From Conexivisphaera sp049976725 (GTDB lineage Archaea > Thermoproteota > Nitrososphaeria > Conexivisphaerales > Conexivisphaeraceae): a stretch of 26,565 nt of DNA. The stretch's first letter is position 1. Every line of letters starts with the position of its first letter. The notes beneath the pieces were generated by a model that had not been told where the DNA came from, did no database searches, and saw only the letters and a list, made by a program, of their open reading frames with translations. Positions 15,749 through 23,834 of this stretch are shown piece by piece. Location: the NCBI GenBank assembly GCA_049976725.1, contig JBMFHR010000013.1, forward strand, positions 1 to 26,565, given 5' to 3'. Both the position numbers and the translations under genes were made by a program.

Positions 15749-15772
15749 ACATGCCGCGCATGCACCGACGAA

Positions 15773-18583
15773 ATGGTTGTCGGCTACGCCGATGCAGTCA
15801 GCAATCTATCCAGGGGAACTGGCGGCGTGAGGCCCGATCCGCAGCTCCTCAGGAGGCTCGGCCCGGAGGAGGCGGAGGCTCTCAAGAACCAGGGCTACAG
15901 GGCCTGCTACGTGACCGCATCGCTCAACGGACACTCGGTGCTCGCCGAGTTCCCGCTAGTGGTGTACGCCAAGGACAACAGGATCGTGAGGCAGCTGCCG
16001 TTCTACATACCCGACAACGTCAGGCGCTGGAAGATAAGGACCACGAAGAGGGGGGAGTTCGAGAGGCCCAAGAAGGCTCCCAGCTACCCCGTCTCCTTCG
16101 CGTGGAGGCAGAGGGTCTACTCGCCGACGAGGGTCAGGTACCCGCTCAAGAGGGTTGACTGGAGCCCGGAGAACAGGAACACCCAGAACAGGGGGAAGAG
16201 CAAGTTCATCAGGATAAGTTGGAAGGAGGCCATCGAGATAATCGCGAGCGAGATAGAGAGGATAAAGAGGGTCTACGGCGGCACCCACGTGGTGCTCGTG
16301 CAGGCCGACGGCCACGGCCAGTCCGGCTTCCTGCACAGCGTGCACTTCTGGGGGCATCACCTGTTCAACGCCCTGGGCACCGGCTGGATACACCAGAACA
16401 GGAACCCCGACAGCTGGGAGGGCTACTACTGGGGCGCCAAGCACGTGTGGGGGTTCGACCAGCCTATCGGGAGGCCCCCGGGCGACAGCGTGTGGGACGA
16501 CGTGTTCGAGAACGCCGAGATGATTGTGCTGACGGGCGGCGATCCGCTGACCACCACCGACTCCTGGAACAACTTCATGGGCACGCACTTCATGCGCTGG
16601 ATAAAGCGCGCGGGCATAAAGGTCGTGGCGATATCGCCAGACCTGAACTACACGGAGGCAGTCTTCGCCGACAAGTGGATCCCGATAAGGCCGACCACCG
16701 ACGCTGCGCTCTACTTCGCGATCGCCTACCTGTGGATCCAGTGGGGCACCTACGACAAGAAGTTCATAGAGACGCACACTGTTGGCTTCGATGAATTCAA
16801 GAGGTACGTCCTGGGAGAGGAGGACGGGATCCCTAAGACCCCCGAGTGGGCCGAGAGGATAACCGGCGTGCCCGTGGAGACGATAAAGGCGCTGGCCAGG
16901 GCGTGGGCCAAGAAGAGGACCACGCTCGCCTTCCACTACGGAGGTCCCAAGATCAGGGGCATACTATCGCACTTGCCCGCCAGGGCCGAGGCCTACGTCA
17001 TGATGATGCAGGGACTCGGCGCGCCCGGCAGGCAGGTGGCCAGGTTCCAGCTGCCCGCCTTCACCATAACGGGGAACGAGAAGGTGGGTACGCTCCCCGT
17101 GTACCCCGAGGTCGTGAAGGAGGGGGCCCCCGTCAACCCGGTCATGTCCTACTCGTACGAGCTTGTGCCCGGCAAGCCGATATACCCGCCGCCGCCGGGC
17201 GCGATACCGCTCATAAAGACGCTGGTCCCCGACGCCATACTGAACCCGCCTGTCGAGTGGTATGGCTCCGGCTCCATCATAGCGCCCACCCAGGATCAGT
17301 TCAACAAGTACAGGTTCCCGCCCACGGACGATCATCCTGGAATTCGCATGATATGGAACGAGAACTCGAGCGCCCTCACGTGCTGGAACGACGCGTGGAG
17401 GTGGGCCGAGGCCTTCAGGAGCCCCACGGTGGAGTTCATAGTGACCATACACCCGTGGCTGGAGAACGACGCCTACTTCTCCGACCTCGTGCTGCCGGCG
17501 CAGACGGTCTATGAGCACGAGGACCTAGTGAGCGCGAGGTGGGCCGACATGGTGGCGATATACTACCAGGACAGGTGCGTGGACCCGGTTGGCGAGTCCA
17601 AGAGCGACTACGAGATACACAAGATGGTCGCAGACAGGCTCGGCGTGGGCAGGGTCAGGGCCGACTTCAGCTGGCCCACCGAGGAGTGGTTCCCCGAGCC
17701 CGAGAAGTTCCTCAGGGTCATGTACGAGAAGACCCTCGCGTACAAGAAGTACGGGATAAGCTGGGAGGAGTTCAAGACGAGGAGGAAGATCGTGATCTAC
17801 GATGCTCCGACGCCGGAGGAGTGGGAGAACATAAAGAACACAGTTGAGAGGCTGCCCGGCGTCCCGGTGAAGAACGGCCTCAGGTGGTACTACGAGCTGC
17901 CGGAGGGGAGGGGGCTCAACACGAAGAGCGGTAAGCTCGAGTTCGTCTCGGGCTGGCTCAAGGAGCACTTCCCGGACGACAAGTTGAGGCCCCCGCTCGC
18001 GAAGTGGGTTGACCACGAGGAGCTCCCGACCTCGGAGAGGGCGAAGAAGTATCCGCTGCAGGTCATGTCGAACCACCCGAGGTGGAGGCACCACGCCCAG
18101 GGCGACGACATGCCCTGGATAAGGGAGATACCCACCGCCAAGGTGAAGGGTCCCGACGGCTACTATTACGAGCCGCTCTGGATAAACCCGATCGACGCGG
18201 CCAAGAGGGGCATAAAGCACGGAGACATCGTGAGGATCTACAACGACCGCGGGTCGGTGCTGGGCGCCGCCTACGTCACCGAGAGGATAAGGCCCGGCGT
18301 CGTGTACATGGATCACGGCTCCAAGTTCGACCCCATATCCGTCGATGACCGCATAGACAGGGGAGGGGCGATAGACCTGATAGCGCCGTCCACGAAGTGG
18401 GTCTACGACAGGTACCAGAAGGGGCCCATAATAGTGCCCGAGATGCCAGTCAGCGGGTACCTCGTGGAGGTCGAGAAGGTCGACCTCGAGGAGCTCAGGT
18501 CGAAGTATCCCGAAGCGTTCAAGAGGACCGAGAAGATGAACCCATCCTACGGTCCAGGGTACGAGTCGTGGGTGATGGGGTGA
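15773..18583 (+). CDS. Molybdopterin oxidoreductase catalytic subunit, transhydroxylase-like
   Basis: The frame is open from 15443, but the ATG at 15773 fits the TATA element and avoids overlap with torD; 936 residues. It belongs to the DMSO reductase superfamily, closest in appearance to the large subunits of pyrogallol transhydroxylase and phenylacetyl-CoA:acceptor oxidoreductase. Seen: no N-terminal CxxC...C cluster motif (a lone C45), FIRISWKEAIEIIASEI, QADGHGQSGFLHSVHFWGHH, then NPDSWEGYYWGAKHVWGF. D213-S214 there align with the Asp and Mo-ligand Ser of pyrogallol transhydroxylase. Further on are MIVLTGGDPLTTTDSW, VTIHPWLENDAYFSDLVLPA and GESKSDYEIHK. The C-terminal dinucleotide-binding domain has MSNHPRWRHH and GIKHGDIVRIYNDRGS. 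There is no Tat signal or membrane segment, so it should be cytoplasmic. It is followed after six bases by its Fe-S partner. The substrate is unknown. Confidence 0.88.
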   Translation: MVVGYADAVSNLSRGTGGVRPDPQLLRRLGPEEAEALKNQGYRACYVTASLNGHSVLAEFPLVVYAKDNRIVRQLPFYIPDNVRRWKIRTTKRGEFERPKKAPSYPVSFAWRQRVYSPTRVRYPLKRVDWSPENRNTQNRGKSKFIRISWKEAIEIIASEIERIKRVYGGTHVVLVQADGHGQSGFLHSVHFWGHHLFNALGTGWIHQNRNPDSWEGYYWGAKHVWGFDQPIGRPPGDSVWDDVFENAEMIVLTGGDPLTTTDSWNNFMGTHFMRWIKRAGIKVVAISPDLNYTEAVFADKWIPIRPTTDAALYFAIAYLWIQWGTYDKKFIETHTVGFDEFKRYVLGEEDGIPKTPEWAERITGVPVETIKALARAWAKKRTTLAFHYGGPKIRGILSHLPARAEAYVMMMQGLGAPGRQVARFQLPAFTITGNEKVGTLPVYPEVVKEGAPVNPVMSYSYELVPGKPIYPPPPGAIPLIKTLVPDAILNPPVEWYGSGSIIAPTQDQFNKYRFPPTDDHPGIRMIWNENSSALTCWNDAWRWAEAFRSPTVEFIVTIHPWLENDAYFSDLVLPAQTVYEHEDLVSARWADMVAIYYQDRCVDPVGESKSDYEIHKMVADRLGVGRVRADFSWPTEEWFPEPEKFLRVMYEKTLAYKKYGISWEEFKTRRKIVIYDAPTPEEWENIKNTVERLPGVPVKNGLRWYYELPEGRGLNTKSGKLEFVSGWLKEHFPDDKLRPPLAKWVDHEELPTSERAKKYPLQVMSNHPRWRHHAQGDDMPWIREIPTAKVKGPDGYYYEPLWINPIDAAKRGIKHGDIVRIYNDRGSVLGAAYVTERIRPGVVYMDHGSKFDPISVDDRIDRGGAIDLIAPSTKWVYDRYQKGPIIVPEMPVSGYLVEVEKVDLEELRSKYPEAFKRTEKMNPSYGPGYESWVMG

Positions 18584-18589
18584 GTCGGC

Positions 18590-19438
18590 ATGGCTAAGGT
18601 CATGGTGATAAACGTCGCGGACTGCGTCGGGTGCTACCTGTGCCAGCTGGCGTGCAAGGACGAGCACGTCGGCAACGAGTGGCCTCCGTACGCGAAGCCC
18701 CAGCCCGAGATAGGCCACTTCTGGATGAAGCTGAACGACATGGAGAGGGGCTCGGGGCCCTTCACCAGAGTCACCTACATACCCACGCTCTGCGCGCACT
18801 GCGAGAACGCGCCGTGCATGAACGTGTGCCCCGAGAACGCCATCTACAGGAAGGAGGACGGCGCCGTCATAATAGATCCCGAGAAGTGCAACGGCTGCGC
18901 GCAGTTCGGGTACAAGCCGCTGTGCCAGCAGGCGTGCCCGTACGGCGCGATATACTTCAACGAGGACCTCAAGATAGCCCAGAAGTGCACGTGGTGCGAG
19001 CACCTGCTGGAGAACGGGTGGAAGCAGCCCAGGTGCGCTGACGCCTGCCCGACCGACGCGATAAAGTTCGGCGACGAGAACGATCCGGAGATCAGGGAGC
19101 TGCTGAAGGAGGCGAAGCCGCTGCACCCGGAGGCCGACACGAAGCCCAGGGTCCTGTACCTGAACCTGCCGAAGCCCTACATCGCCGGCACGATCGTCGA
19201 TCCGGCCGCGAGGGAGGTCGTCGAGGGCGCTACCGTGACCGCGACCGACGTCGTCAGCGGGAGGAAGTACGAGGCCACCAGTGACGAGTTCGGCGACTTC
19301 TGGCTGAGGGACCTCGAGTGGAACCACAAATACTTGGTGAGGATCGAGAAGAGCGGCTACACCTCGAGGACGTTGGGCATAATATCCACCGAGAAGGACG
19401 TGGGCCTGGGATCCGTGGAGCTGCGCAGGGAAGCCTGA
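18590..19438 (+). CDS. 4Fe-4S ferredoxin subunit with C-terminal beta-sandwich domain
   Basis: ATG start six bases after the catalytic subunit's stop, with GGTGA just upstream; 282 residues. Four cysteine groups are visible: C12/15/18/22, C68/71/76/80, C100/103/112/116 and C133/136/149/153. These sixteen ligands suffice for four [4Fe-4S] clusters as in DmsB/NrfC-type subunits. From about residue 190 (YIAGTIVDPAAREVVEGATV, then DEFGDFWLRDL and SGYTSRTLGII) comes a domain resembling carboxypeptidase-regulatory or transthyretin-like folds. The same layout is known for the small subunit of pyrogallol transhydroxylase, which supports the assignment of the pair. It probably passes electrons between the Mo site and a soluble carrier; no membrane anchor gene is nearby. 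Confidence 0.92.
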   Translation: MAKVMVINVADCVGCYLCQLACKDEHVGNEWPPYAKPQPEIGHFWMKLNDMERGSGPFTRVTYIPTLCAHCENAPCMNVCPENAIYRKEDGAVIIDPEKCNGCAQFGYKPLCQQACPYGAIYFNEDLKIAQKCTWCEHLLENGWKQPRCADACPTDAIKFGDENDPEIRELLKEAKPLHPEADTKPRVLYLNLPKPYIAGTIVDPAAREVVEGATVTATDVVSGRKYEATSDEFGDFWLRDLEWNHKYLVRIEKSGYTSRTLGIISTEKDVGLGSVELRREA

Positions 19439-19463
19439 GCTCCCCCGCGCGGGTCACACCTTA

Positions 19464-19470
19464 TTTATAT
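19464..19470 (+). promoter_or_regulatory. TATA element of the FAD oxidoreductase gene
   Basis: TTTATAT within an AT-rich stretch, 27 bases before the GTG at 19491. Confidence 0.6.
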
Positions 19471-19490
19471 CTCATCACCCACTCGCGAGC

Positions 19491-20528
19491 GTGCGCGTGG
19501 CGATCCTAGGAGGGGGAATAGCCGGGGTCTTCACGGCAAAATTCCTGCGCGCCCGCGGGCACGAGATCCTCGGAATAGGGCCGAGGCCCAATTATCCCCT
19601 AGCGTCGCTCGTCCTCACAACGTCTATGCCGGATCCAGCCGACGTGTCACTGGCGCTGGAGTCGCTCACCATATACAGGGAGATGACCAGGCTCAGGGAG
19701 GTGACGTCCGTGGACATACTGCCGGAGGGCCTCGACGTCTCCTTCCTCAGCGGGCTGGGTGTAGACTACAGGTTGGAGCGCGATCCCGCCGGCGTCAGGC
19801 TCCGCGAGGGCGAGGTGGCCCTGGTGACCCGCGACTTCCTGGTCCCCGTGAGGTCGCTGGTGAACCGCCTGCGCCGCGGGCTCGGCTTCATCGGCTCGGC
19901 CGGCGCGCTGGTCCGCGATGGTGACGAGGTCAGGGCGGTGGTGGGCGGGCGCGAGGTGAAGGCTGACGCCGTCGTGCTGGCGGCAGGCGCCGCGAACTCG
20001 CGCGTGGCGCGCGCCGCCGGGATCGCGCTGCCCCTGGCCCCCTACCAGTGCTACGTCGGCACATACTTAGTTCCTCCGGGCTCTTGGCGGCTGAGCATCG
20101 GGGACCACGTGCTCGGATGGTATGGGCGGCCCCTGGTTTTCCCGCTCTACGCGGCCGGCGACGGCTGCAGCCGTCCGGGTGAACCGCCCCCGCCCGACTA
20201 CGGCGCGCGCGTGGGGTCCATGGTGGGCGCGAGGTATGGATGGGCGGCGCATGTGGCCACCAGGTCCGGACTCTGTGAGGTGGGACCTGGCGGCGGTCCG
20301 ATCTTCGGGCGGCATCCGGAGATCGAGAATCTCTACGTCCTGGGCGGCCTCGACGGTTACGGTAGCATGGTGGGTCCGGCGCTCGCCAGGGCGCTCGCCG
20401 ATCTCATCTCGGGCGAGGACCCGGGCCTGCACGAGTACCGCCTGGAGCGCGCTCCTCTCGGCGAGTTCGACCCATGCGTCCTCGAGCGCCACGATTGGCG
20501 CCGCGCGCTGGAGGCGCTCAATCCGTGA
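19491..20528 (+). CDS. FAD-dependent oxidoreductase (DAO-like)
   Basis: GTG start 27 bases after a TATA element; 345 residues. The N-terminus VAILGGGIAGVFTAKFLRARG is a classic GxGxxG dinucleotide fold. VKADAVVLAAGAANSRVARAAGI and the C-terminal NLYVLGGLDGYGSMVGPALARALADLI are the second and third FAD contacts of the D-amino-acid-oxidase/glycine-oxidase group. The middle, substrate-binding part has no motif I can assign. The enzyme should oxidise a small amine or hydroxy acid and is probably cytoplasmic. Its stop overlaps the GTG of the MFS transporter (GTGA, 20525-20528), so the two are coupled; the transporter may move the substrate or product. It lies downstream of the molybdopterin pair but with its own promoter. 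Confidence 0.8.
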   Translation: MRVAILGGGIAGVFTAKFLRARGHEILGIGPRPNYPLASLVLTTSMPDPADVSLALESLTIYREMTRLREVTSVDILPEGLDVSFLSGLGVDYRLERDPAGVRLREGEVALVTRDFLVPVRSLVNRLRRGLGFIGSAGALVRDGDEVRAVVGGREVKADAVVLAAGAANSRVARAAGIALPLAPYQCYVGTYLVPPGSWRLSIGDHVLGWYGRPLVFPLYAAGDGCSRPGEPPPPDYGARVGSMVGARYGWAAHVATRSGLCEVGPGGGPIFGRHPEIENLYVLGGLDGYGSMVGPALARALADLISGEDPGLHEYRLERAPLGEFDPCVLERHDWRRALEALNP

Positions 20529-21688
20529 GGCCGGAGCTGAGGCTCTACGCGGCCAAGGGCATCCGCGTTTACTTCTCCGGCCTGACGAGCATACTGGCCC
20601 CCATATACCTGGCCAGGCTCGGCCTGGGCCCTCTCATGGTCGGCCTGGGCCTCGCCGCGATCGCCGCCGGGAACGTCGCGTCCAACCTTGCGGTGACGTG
20701 GCTGGGGCTGGGCAGGCGCAGGTCCCTCTTCCTCTTCGCCTCCCTGATGGCGGCCTCCGGGACGCTCCTGGCAGCGCTAGAGTGGGTACCAGCGATCTAC
20801 CTCGCTCTGTTCATGAGCAACGTCAGCACCACAGGGACGGAGGCCGGCCCCTTCCAATCCATAGAGGCCGGGGTCCTGCCCAGGCTCGTCGAGCAGGGCA
20901 GGAGGAACAGGGCTTTCGGCATCTATAACGTGGTGGGCTACGCGGCGTCCTCGTTGGGCGCGCTCTCCTCGGCGATCCCATACCTCTCGTTGGGCGCGTC
21001 CTCGCTCCGCTGGGCTTTCCTGGGACTCACAGCGGCCGGCGTGGCGCTGCTGGCGATCTATCGCGGGCTGGGCGGGATAGAGGCCGAGGGAGGGCCCGCG
21101 CGCCCGGGGCTCTCCGGGTTCAGGAGGATAGCCCTCAGCGACCTGAGAAGGCTCTCGGCCCTCTTCTCGCTCGACGCCTTCGGCGGCGGCTTCGTGTCCC
21201 AGTCGGTGCTGTCGTACTGGTTCTACTCCACCTATCACGCGTCCTTGGCCAGCCTGGGCGTGATATTCTCGGCGGCTAACGTCATAACGGCCCTCTCCAT
21301 CTACGGCGCGTCCGCCCTCGCCGATAGGATAGGCAACCTGCGCACAATGGTCTACACGCACCTCATCTCTAACGTCTTCCTGATACTGATCCCGCTGGGC
21401 GGCTCCATAGCCGGATCCGCAGCATTCCTATTCCTGCGGCAGAGCACGTCCCAGATGGACGTGCCGACCAGGCAGTCGATGATGGCGGAGCTGTTCGAGG
21501 ACAGGGAGAGGGTGACGGCCAACGCGCTCACCAACACGTTCCGCACGGTCAGCTCGACCGTCAGCCCGCCCATCGCGGGTTACATGATGTACTCGGGCGC
21601 GGACTGGGGGCCCCTCTGGGCCGGCGGGTTCCTGAAGATAGCCTACGACCTATCCATATACGCCTCCTACCGTCACCGCGTTAAATAG
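20525..21688 (+). CDS. Major facilitator superfamily transporter
   Basis: The GTG at 20525 overlaps the upstream stop; an earlier start at 20474 would overlap by over 50 bases and add a basic, non-conserved leader. The protein has 387 residues and about ten to twelve hydrophobic segments, beginning with IRVYFSGLTSILAPIYLARL. WLGLGRRRSLFLFASLMAAS carries the positively charged cytoplasmic loop between helices 2 and 3, and ASALADRIGNLRTMVYTHLI is the matching loop in the second half. This pseudo-twofold layout is typical of MFS. The substrate cannot be read from the sequence; linkage to the FAD enzyme suggests transport of its substrate or product. Confidence 0.85.
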   Translation: MRPELRLYAAKGIRVYFSGLTSILAPIYLARLGLGPLMVGLGLAAIAAGNVASNLAVTWLGLGRRRSLFLFASLMAASGTLLAALEWVPAIYLALFMSNVSTTGTEAGPFQSIEAGVLPRLVEQGRRNRAFGIYNVVGYAASSLGALSSAIPYLSLGASSLRWAFLGLTAAGVALLAIYRGLGGIEAEGGPARPGLSGFRRIALSDLRRLSALFSLDAFGGGFVSQSVLSYWFYSTYHASLASLGVIFSAANVITALSIYGASALADRIGNLRTMVYTHLISNVFLILIPLGGSIAGSAAFLFLRQSTSQMDVPTRQSMMAELFEDRERVTANALTNTFRTVSSTVSPPIAGYMMYSGADWGPLWAGGFLKIAYDLSIYASYRHRVK

Positions 21689-21713
21689 ATGCGGCGATGC
21701 CTCCCTGGCTAAA

Positions 21714-21722
21714 TTTTAAAAA
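21714..21722 (+). promoter_or_regulatory. TATA element of sucCD
   Basis: TTTTAAAAA in an AT-rich stretch (21709-21723), about 28 to 36 bases before the ATG at 21750. Confidence 0.55.
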
Positions 21723-21749
21723 ATGCGCGCTGGGGAGCCGACGCGGAGC

Positions 21750-22874
21750 ATGAGGCTGTACGAGTACGAGGGCAAGTTGCTCTTCGCGAGGGCCGGCATC
21801 AAGGTGCCCGGGCAGACCCTGCTGAGGACGCTCGAGGACGCGGAGCGCGCCGCCGCGGGCGCGAAGTACCCGGTGGTCCTCAAGGCGCAGGTGCTCGTGG
21901 GCGGCAGGGGGAAGGCCGGGGGCGTGAAGGTCGCCAGGAACCCCGAGGAGTTCGTGAAGTACGCGAGGGACATACTCGGCATGACCATAAGGGGCGAGAG
22001 GGTCGCCGCGGTGCTCGCGGCCGATTACGTCCAGATAGACCGCGAACTGTATCTCTCGATAATAGTGGATAGGTCCACGAGGAAGTACGTGATACTGCAC
22101 TCGGACAGGGGAGGGGTCGACATAGAGGAGGTCGCCAAGGAGTCGCCCGAGCACATCTTCAGGACCTACTTCGATCCGTTCGTCGGAATAAAGGAGTACC
22201 ACGCCAGGGAGGTCGCCAGGAACCTCGGCCTGGACGGACGCTTCGTAGGGCCGGTACTGGACCTCCTGGGGAGGATGTACGAGGGCGTGATCCTGCGCTA
22301 CCACGCTGACCTGGCGGAGATAAACCCGCTGGCCGTCAGCGGATCGGAGCTTGTGCCCGTCGACGCGAAGGTAACGATCGACGACAACGCGCCGGACCGC
22401 GTCGTTTCGGAGCTGAAGGAGGTGCTGGGCAGGGACCCGAGCGAGGGGGAGATCCACGAGTTCAACTACGTGAAGCTCGACGGGTACATCGGGATCATCG
22501 GGAACGGTGCCGGCCTGACCATGGCCACGATGGACGAGGTCCAGAGGTTCGGCGGGAAGCCGGCCGACTTCCTCGACATAGGCGGGGGAGCGGAGAGGGG
22601 CATAGTCAAGGACGCGGTCAAGCTGCTGCTCTCCGATCAGGACGTCAAGGCCATCTTCGTCAACATACTGGGCGGCATAACCAGGTGCGACGAGGTGGCC
22701 TCGGGCGTCGTGGAGGCCCTCAACGAGACCGGGATAAGGAAGCCGATAGCGATCAGGCTGGTGGGCACCAACGAGGAGGAGGGGAGGAGGATACTCGAGA
22801 GGGCCGGGATATCCTATTATACCGAGATGGATGAGGCCGCGCAGGCGGCCGTGAGGGCGGCGGGGGTGGCGTGA
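21750..22874 (+). CDS. sucC: Succinyl-CoA ligase (ADP/GDP-forming) beta subunit
   Basis: ATG at 21750 (MRLYEYEGKLLFARAGI), chosen from the family N-terminus and the TATA spacing; an upstream ATG at 21723 lies within the promoter. The 374 residues span an ATP-grasp domain (VVLKAQVLVGGRGKAGGV; LAEINPLAVSGSELVPVDAK) and the C-terminal flavodoxin-like ligase domain (IIGNGAGLTMATMDEVQ; FLDIGGGAERGIVKDAV; FVNILGGITRCDEVASG). The SucCD complex interconverts succinyl-CoA and succinate with formation or use of a nucleoside triphosphate in the TCA cycle, oxidative or reductive. It is followed by sucD after one base. Nucleotide preference (ATP or GTP) cannot be told. Confidence 0.96.
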   Translation: MRLYEYEGKLLFARAGIKVPGQTLLRTLEDAERAAAGAKYPVVLKAQVLVGGRGKAGGVKVARNPEEFVKYARDILGMTIRGERVAAVLAADYVQIDRELYLSIIVDRSTRKYVILHSDRGGVDIEEVAKESPEHIFRTYFDPFVGIKEYHAREVARNLGLDGRFVGPVLDLLGRMYEGVILRYHADLAEINPLAVSGSELVPVDAKVTIDDNAPDRVVSELKEVLGRDPSEGEIHEFNYVKLDGYIGIIGNGAGLTMATMDEVQRFGGKPADFLDIGGGAERGIVKDAVKLLLSDQDVKAIFVNILGGITRCDEVASGVVEALNETGIRKPIAIRLVGTNEEEGRRILERAGISYYTEMDEAAQAAVRAAGVA

Positions 22875-22875
22875 C

Positions 22876-23754
22876 ATGCCGATACTCGTGAGCTCCAACA
22901 CTAAGGTCATAGTCCAGGGGATGACCGGGAAGGAGGGATCCTTCCACACCAGGTCCATGGTGTCCTACGGCACCAAGGTCGTTGCCGGCGTCACGCCGGG
23001 CAAGGGCGGGACAAAGTTCGACGGCATACCCGTGTACGACTCGATGAGGGACGCCGTAAGGGAGCATCCCGACGCCGACACGTCGGTAATATTCGTGCCG
23101 GCCCGCTTCGCGTCGGACGCCATCTACGAGGCCGTGGAGTCCGGGATGAGGAACGTCGTGGTCATAACGGAGCACATACCGCTCCACGAGGAGCTTCGCG
23201 CCGTGAACTTCGCCAGGGCGAACGGGGTGCGCGTAGTGGGTCCCAACTGCCCGGGGCTCATCGCGCCCAGCCAGAGGGTCAAGGTCGGGATAATACCGGC
23301 GTCGGTCGCCGCTCCGGGGAAGATCGGGATCGTGTCGAGGAGCGGGACGCTCACGTACGAGATAGCCAATCATCTGTCGAGGGCCGGCCTGGGCGTTTCG
23401 ACCGCGGTCGGCATAGGAGGTGACCCGATAATCGGGATGTCGTTCGCGGAAGTCCTGAAGCTGTTCAGCGAGGACTCGGAGACGAAGGGTGTGGTGATAA
23501 TAGGCGAGATAGGCGGCAGCATGGAGGAGGAGGCGGCCGCATTCATAAGGTCCGGCGGCCTCGGGAAGCCTGCCGTCGCCTATATAGCCGGCAGGACAGC
23601 CCCGCCGGGGAAGAGGATGGGCCACGCGGGGGCGATAATCTCGATGGGCGTCGGGACAGCCGAGAGCAAGATAAAGGCGTTCGAGTCCGCCTCCGTGCCC
23701 GTGGCTGACAGGCCATCCCAGGTCGCGGAGCTCATGAAGTCCCTCCTCCGCTGA
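22876..23754 (+). CDS. sucD: Succinyl-CoA ligase alpha subunit
   Basis: ATG one base after the sucC stop, so the two are one transcription unit; 292 residues, a normal length. Seen: the CoA-binding Rossmann domain (VIVQGMTGKEGSFHTRSMV; VAGVTPGKGG), VRVVGPNCPGLI, GIVSRSGTLTYEIANHL, GIGGDPIIGMSF and AGRTAPPGKRMGHAGAII with the phosphorylated histidine H250. All catalytic segments are intact. It forms the alpha-beta heterodimer or tetramer with SucC. Confidence 0.97.
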   Translation: MPILVSSNTKVIVQGMTGKEGSFHTRSMVSYGTKVVAGVTPGKGGTKFDGIPVYDSMRDAVREHPDADTSVIFVPARFASDAIYEAVESGMRNVVVITEHIPLHEELRAVNFARANGVRVVGPNCPGLIAPSQRVKVGIIPASVAAPGKIGIVSRSGTLTYEIANHLSRAGLGVSTAVGIGGDPIIGMSFAEVLKLFSEDSETKGVVIIGEIGGSMEEEAAAFIRSGGLGKPAVAYIAGRTAPPGKRMGHAGAIISMGVGTAESKIKAFESASVPVADRPSQVAELMKSLLR

Positions 23755-23803
23755 CGCGCACGCGAGCCGAAGGCACCAGCGCCGCGTTTCCCGGTCGAAA
23801 CCA

Positions 23804-23815
23804 TTAATTACTATA
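23804..23815 (+). promoter_or_regulatory. TATA region of the ABC transporter operon
   Basis: TTAATTACTATA begins 31 bases before the GTG at 23835. It supports that GTG as a leaderless start. Confidence 0.5.
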
Positions 23816-23834
23816 CTTTCTGGGATCGCTGGGC

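Larger units (their letters stand above)
15594..15772. promoter_or_regulatory. AT-rich divergent control region of the molybdoenzyme cluster
   Basis: About 180 bases, far richer in A and T than the surroundings. It holds a minus-strand TATA at 15619-15624 (31 before the torD GTG), a plus-strand TATATTTT at 15741-15748 (about 30 before the ATG at 15773) and, between them, an inverted repeat GTAAT (15654-15658) / ATTAC (15672-15676) with a 13-base AT-rich spacer. The repeat could be a regulator site; that is a guess from position. Confidence 0.5.

Noticed and set aside
15443..15772. N-terminal extension of the molybdopterin subunit upstream of its ATG
   Set aside because: It overlaps torD antisense, crosses two promoters and an AT-rich region, and encodes no twin-arginine signal.
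17525..19327. 600-codon open frame on the minus strand across the molybdoenzyme genes
   Set aside because: It is antisense to two genes with clear conserved motifs; its Pro/Leu/Val/His-rich translation matches no family and reflects the high GC content.
21681..22958. 425-codon minus-strand frame opposite sucC
   Set aside because: Antisense shadow of a well conserved gene; no domain is recognisable.
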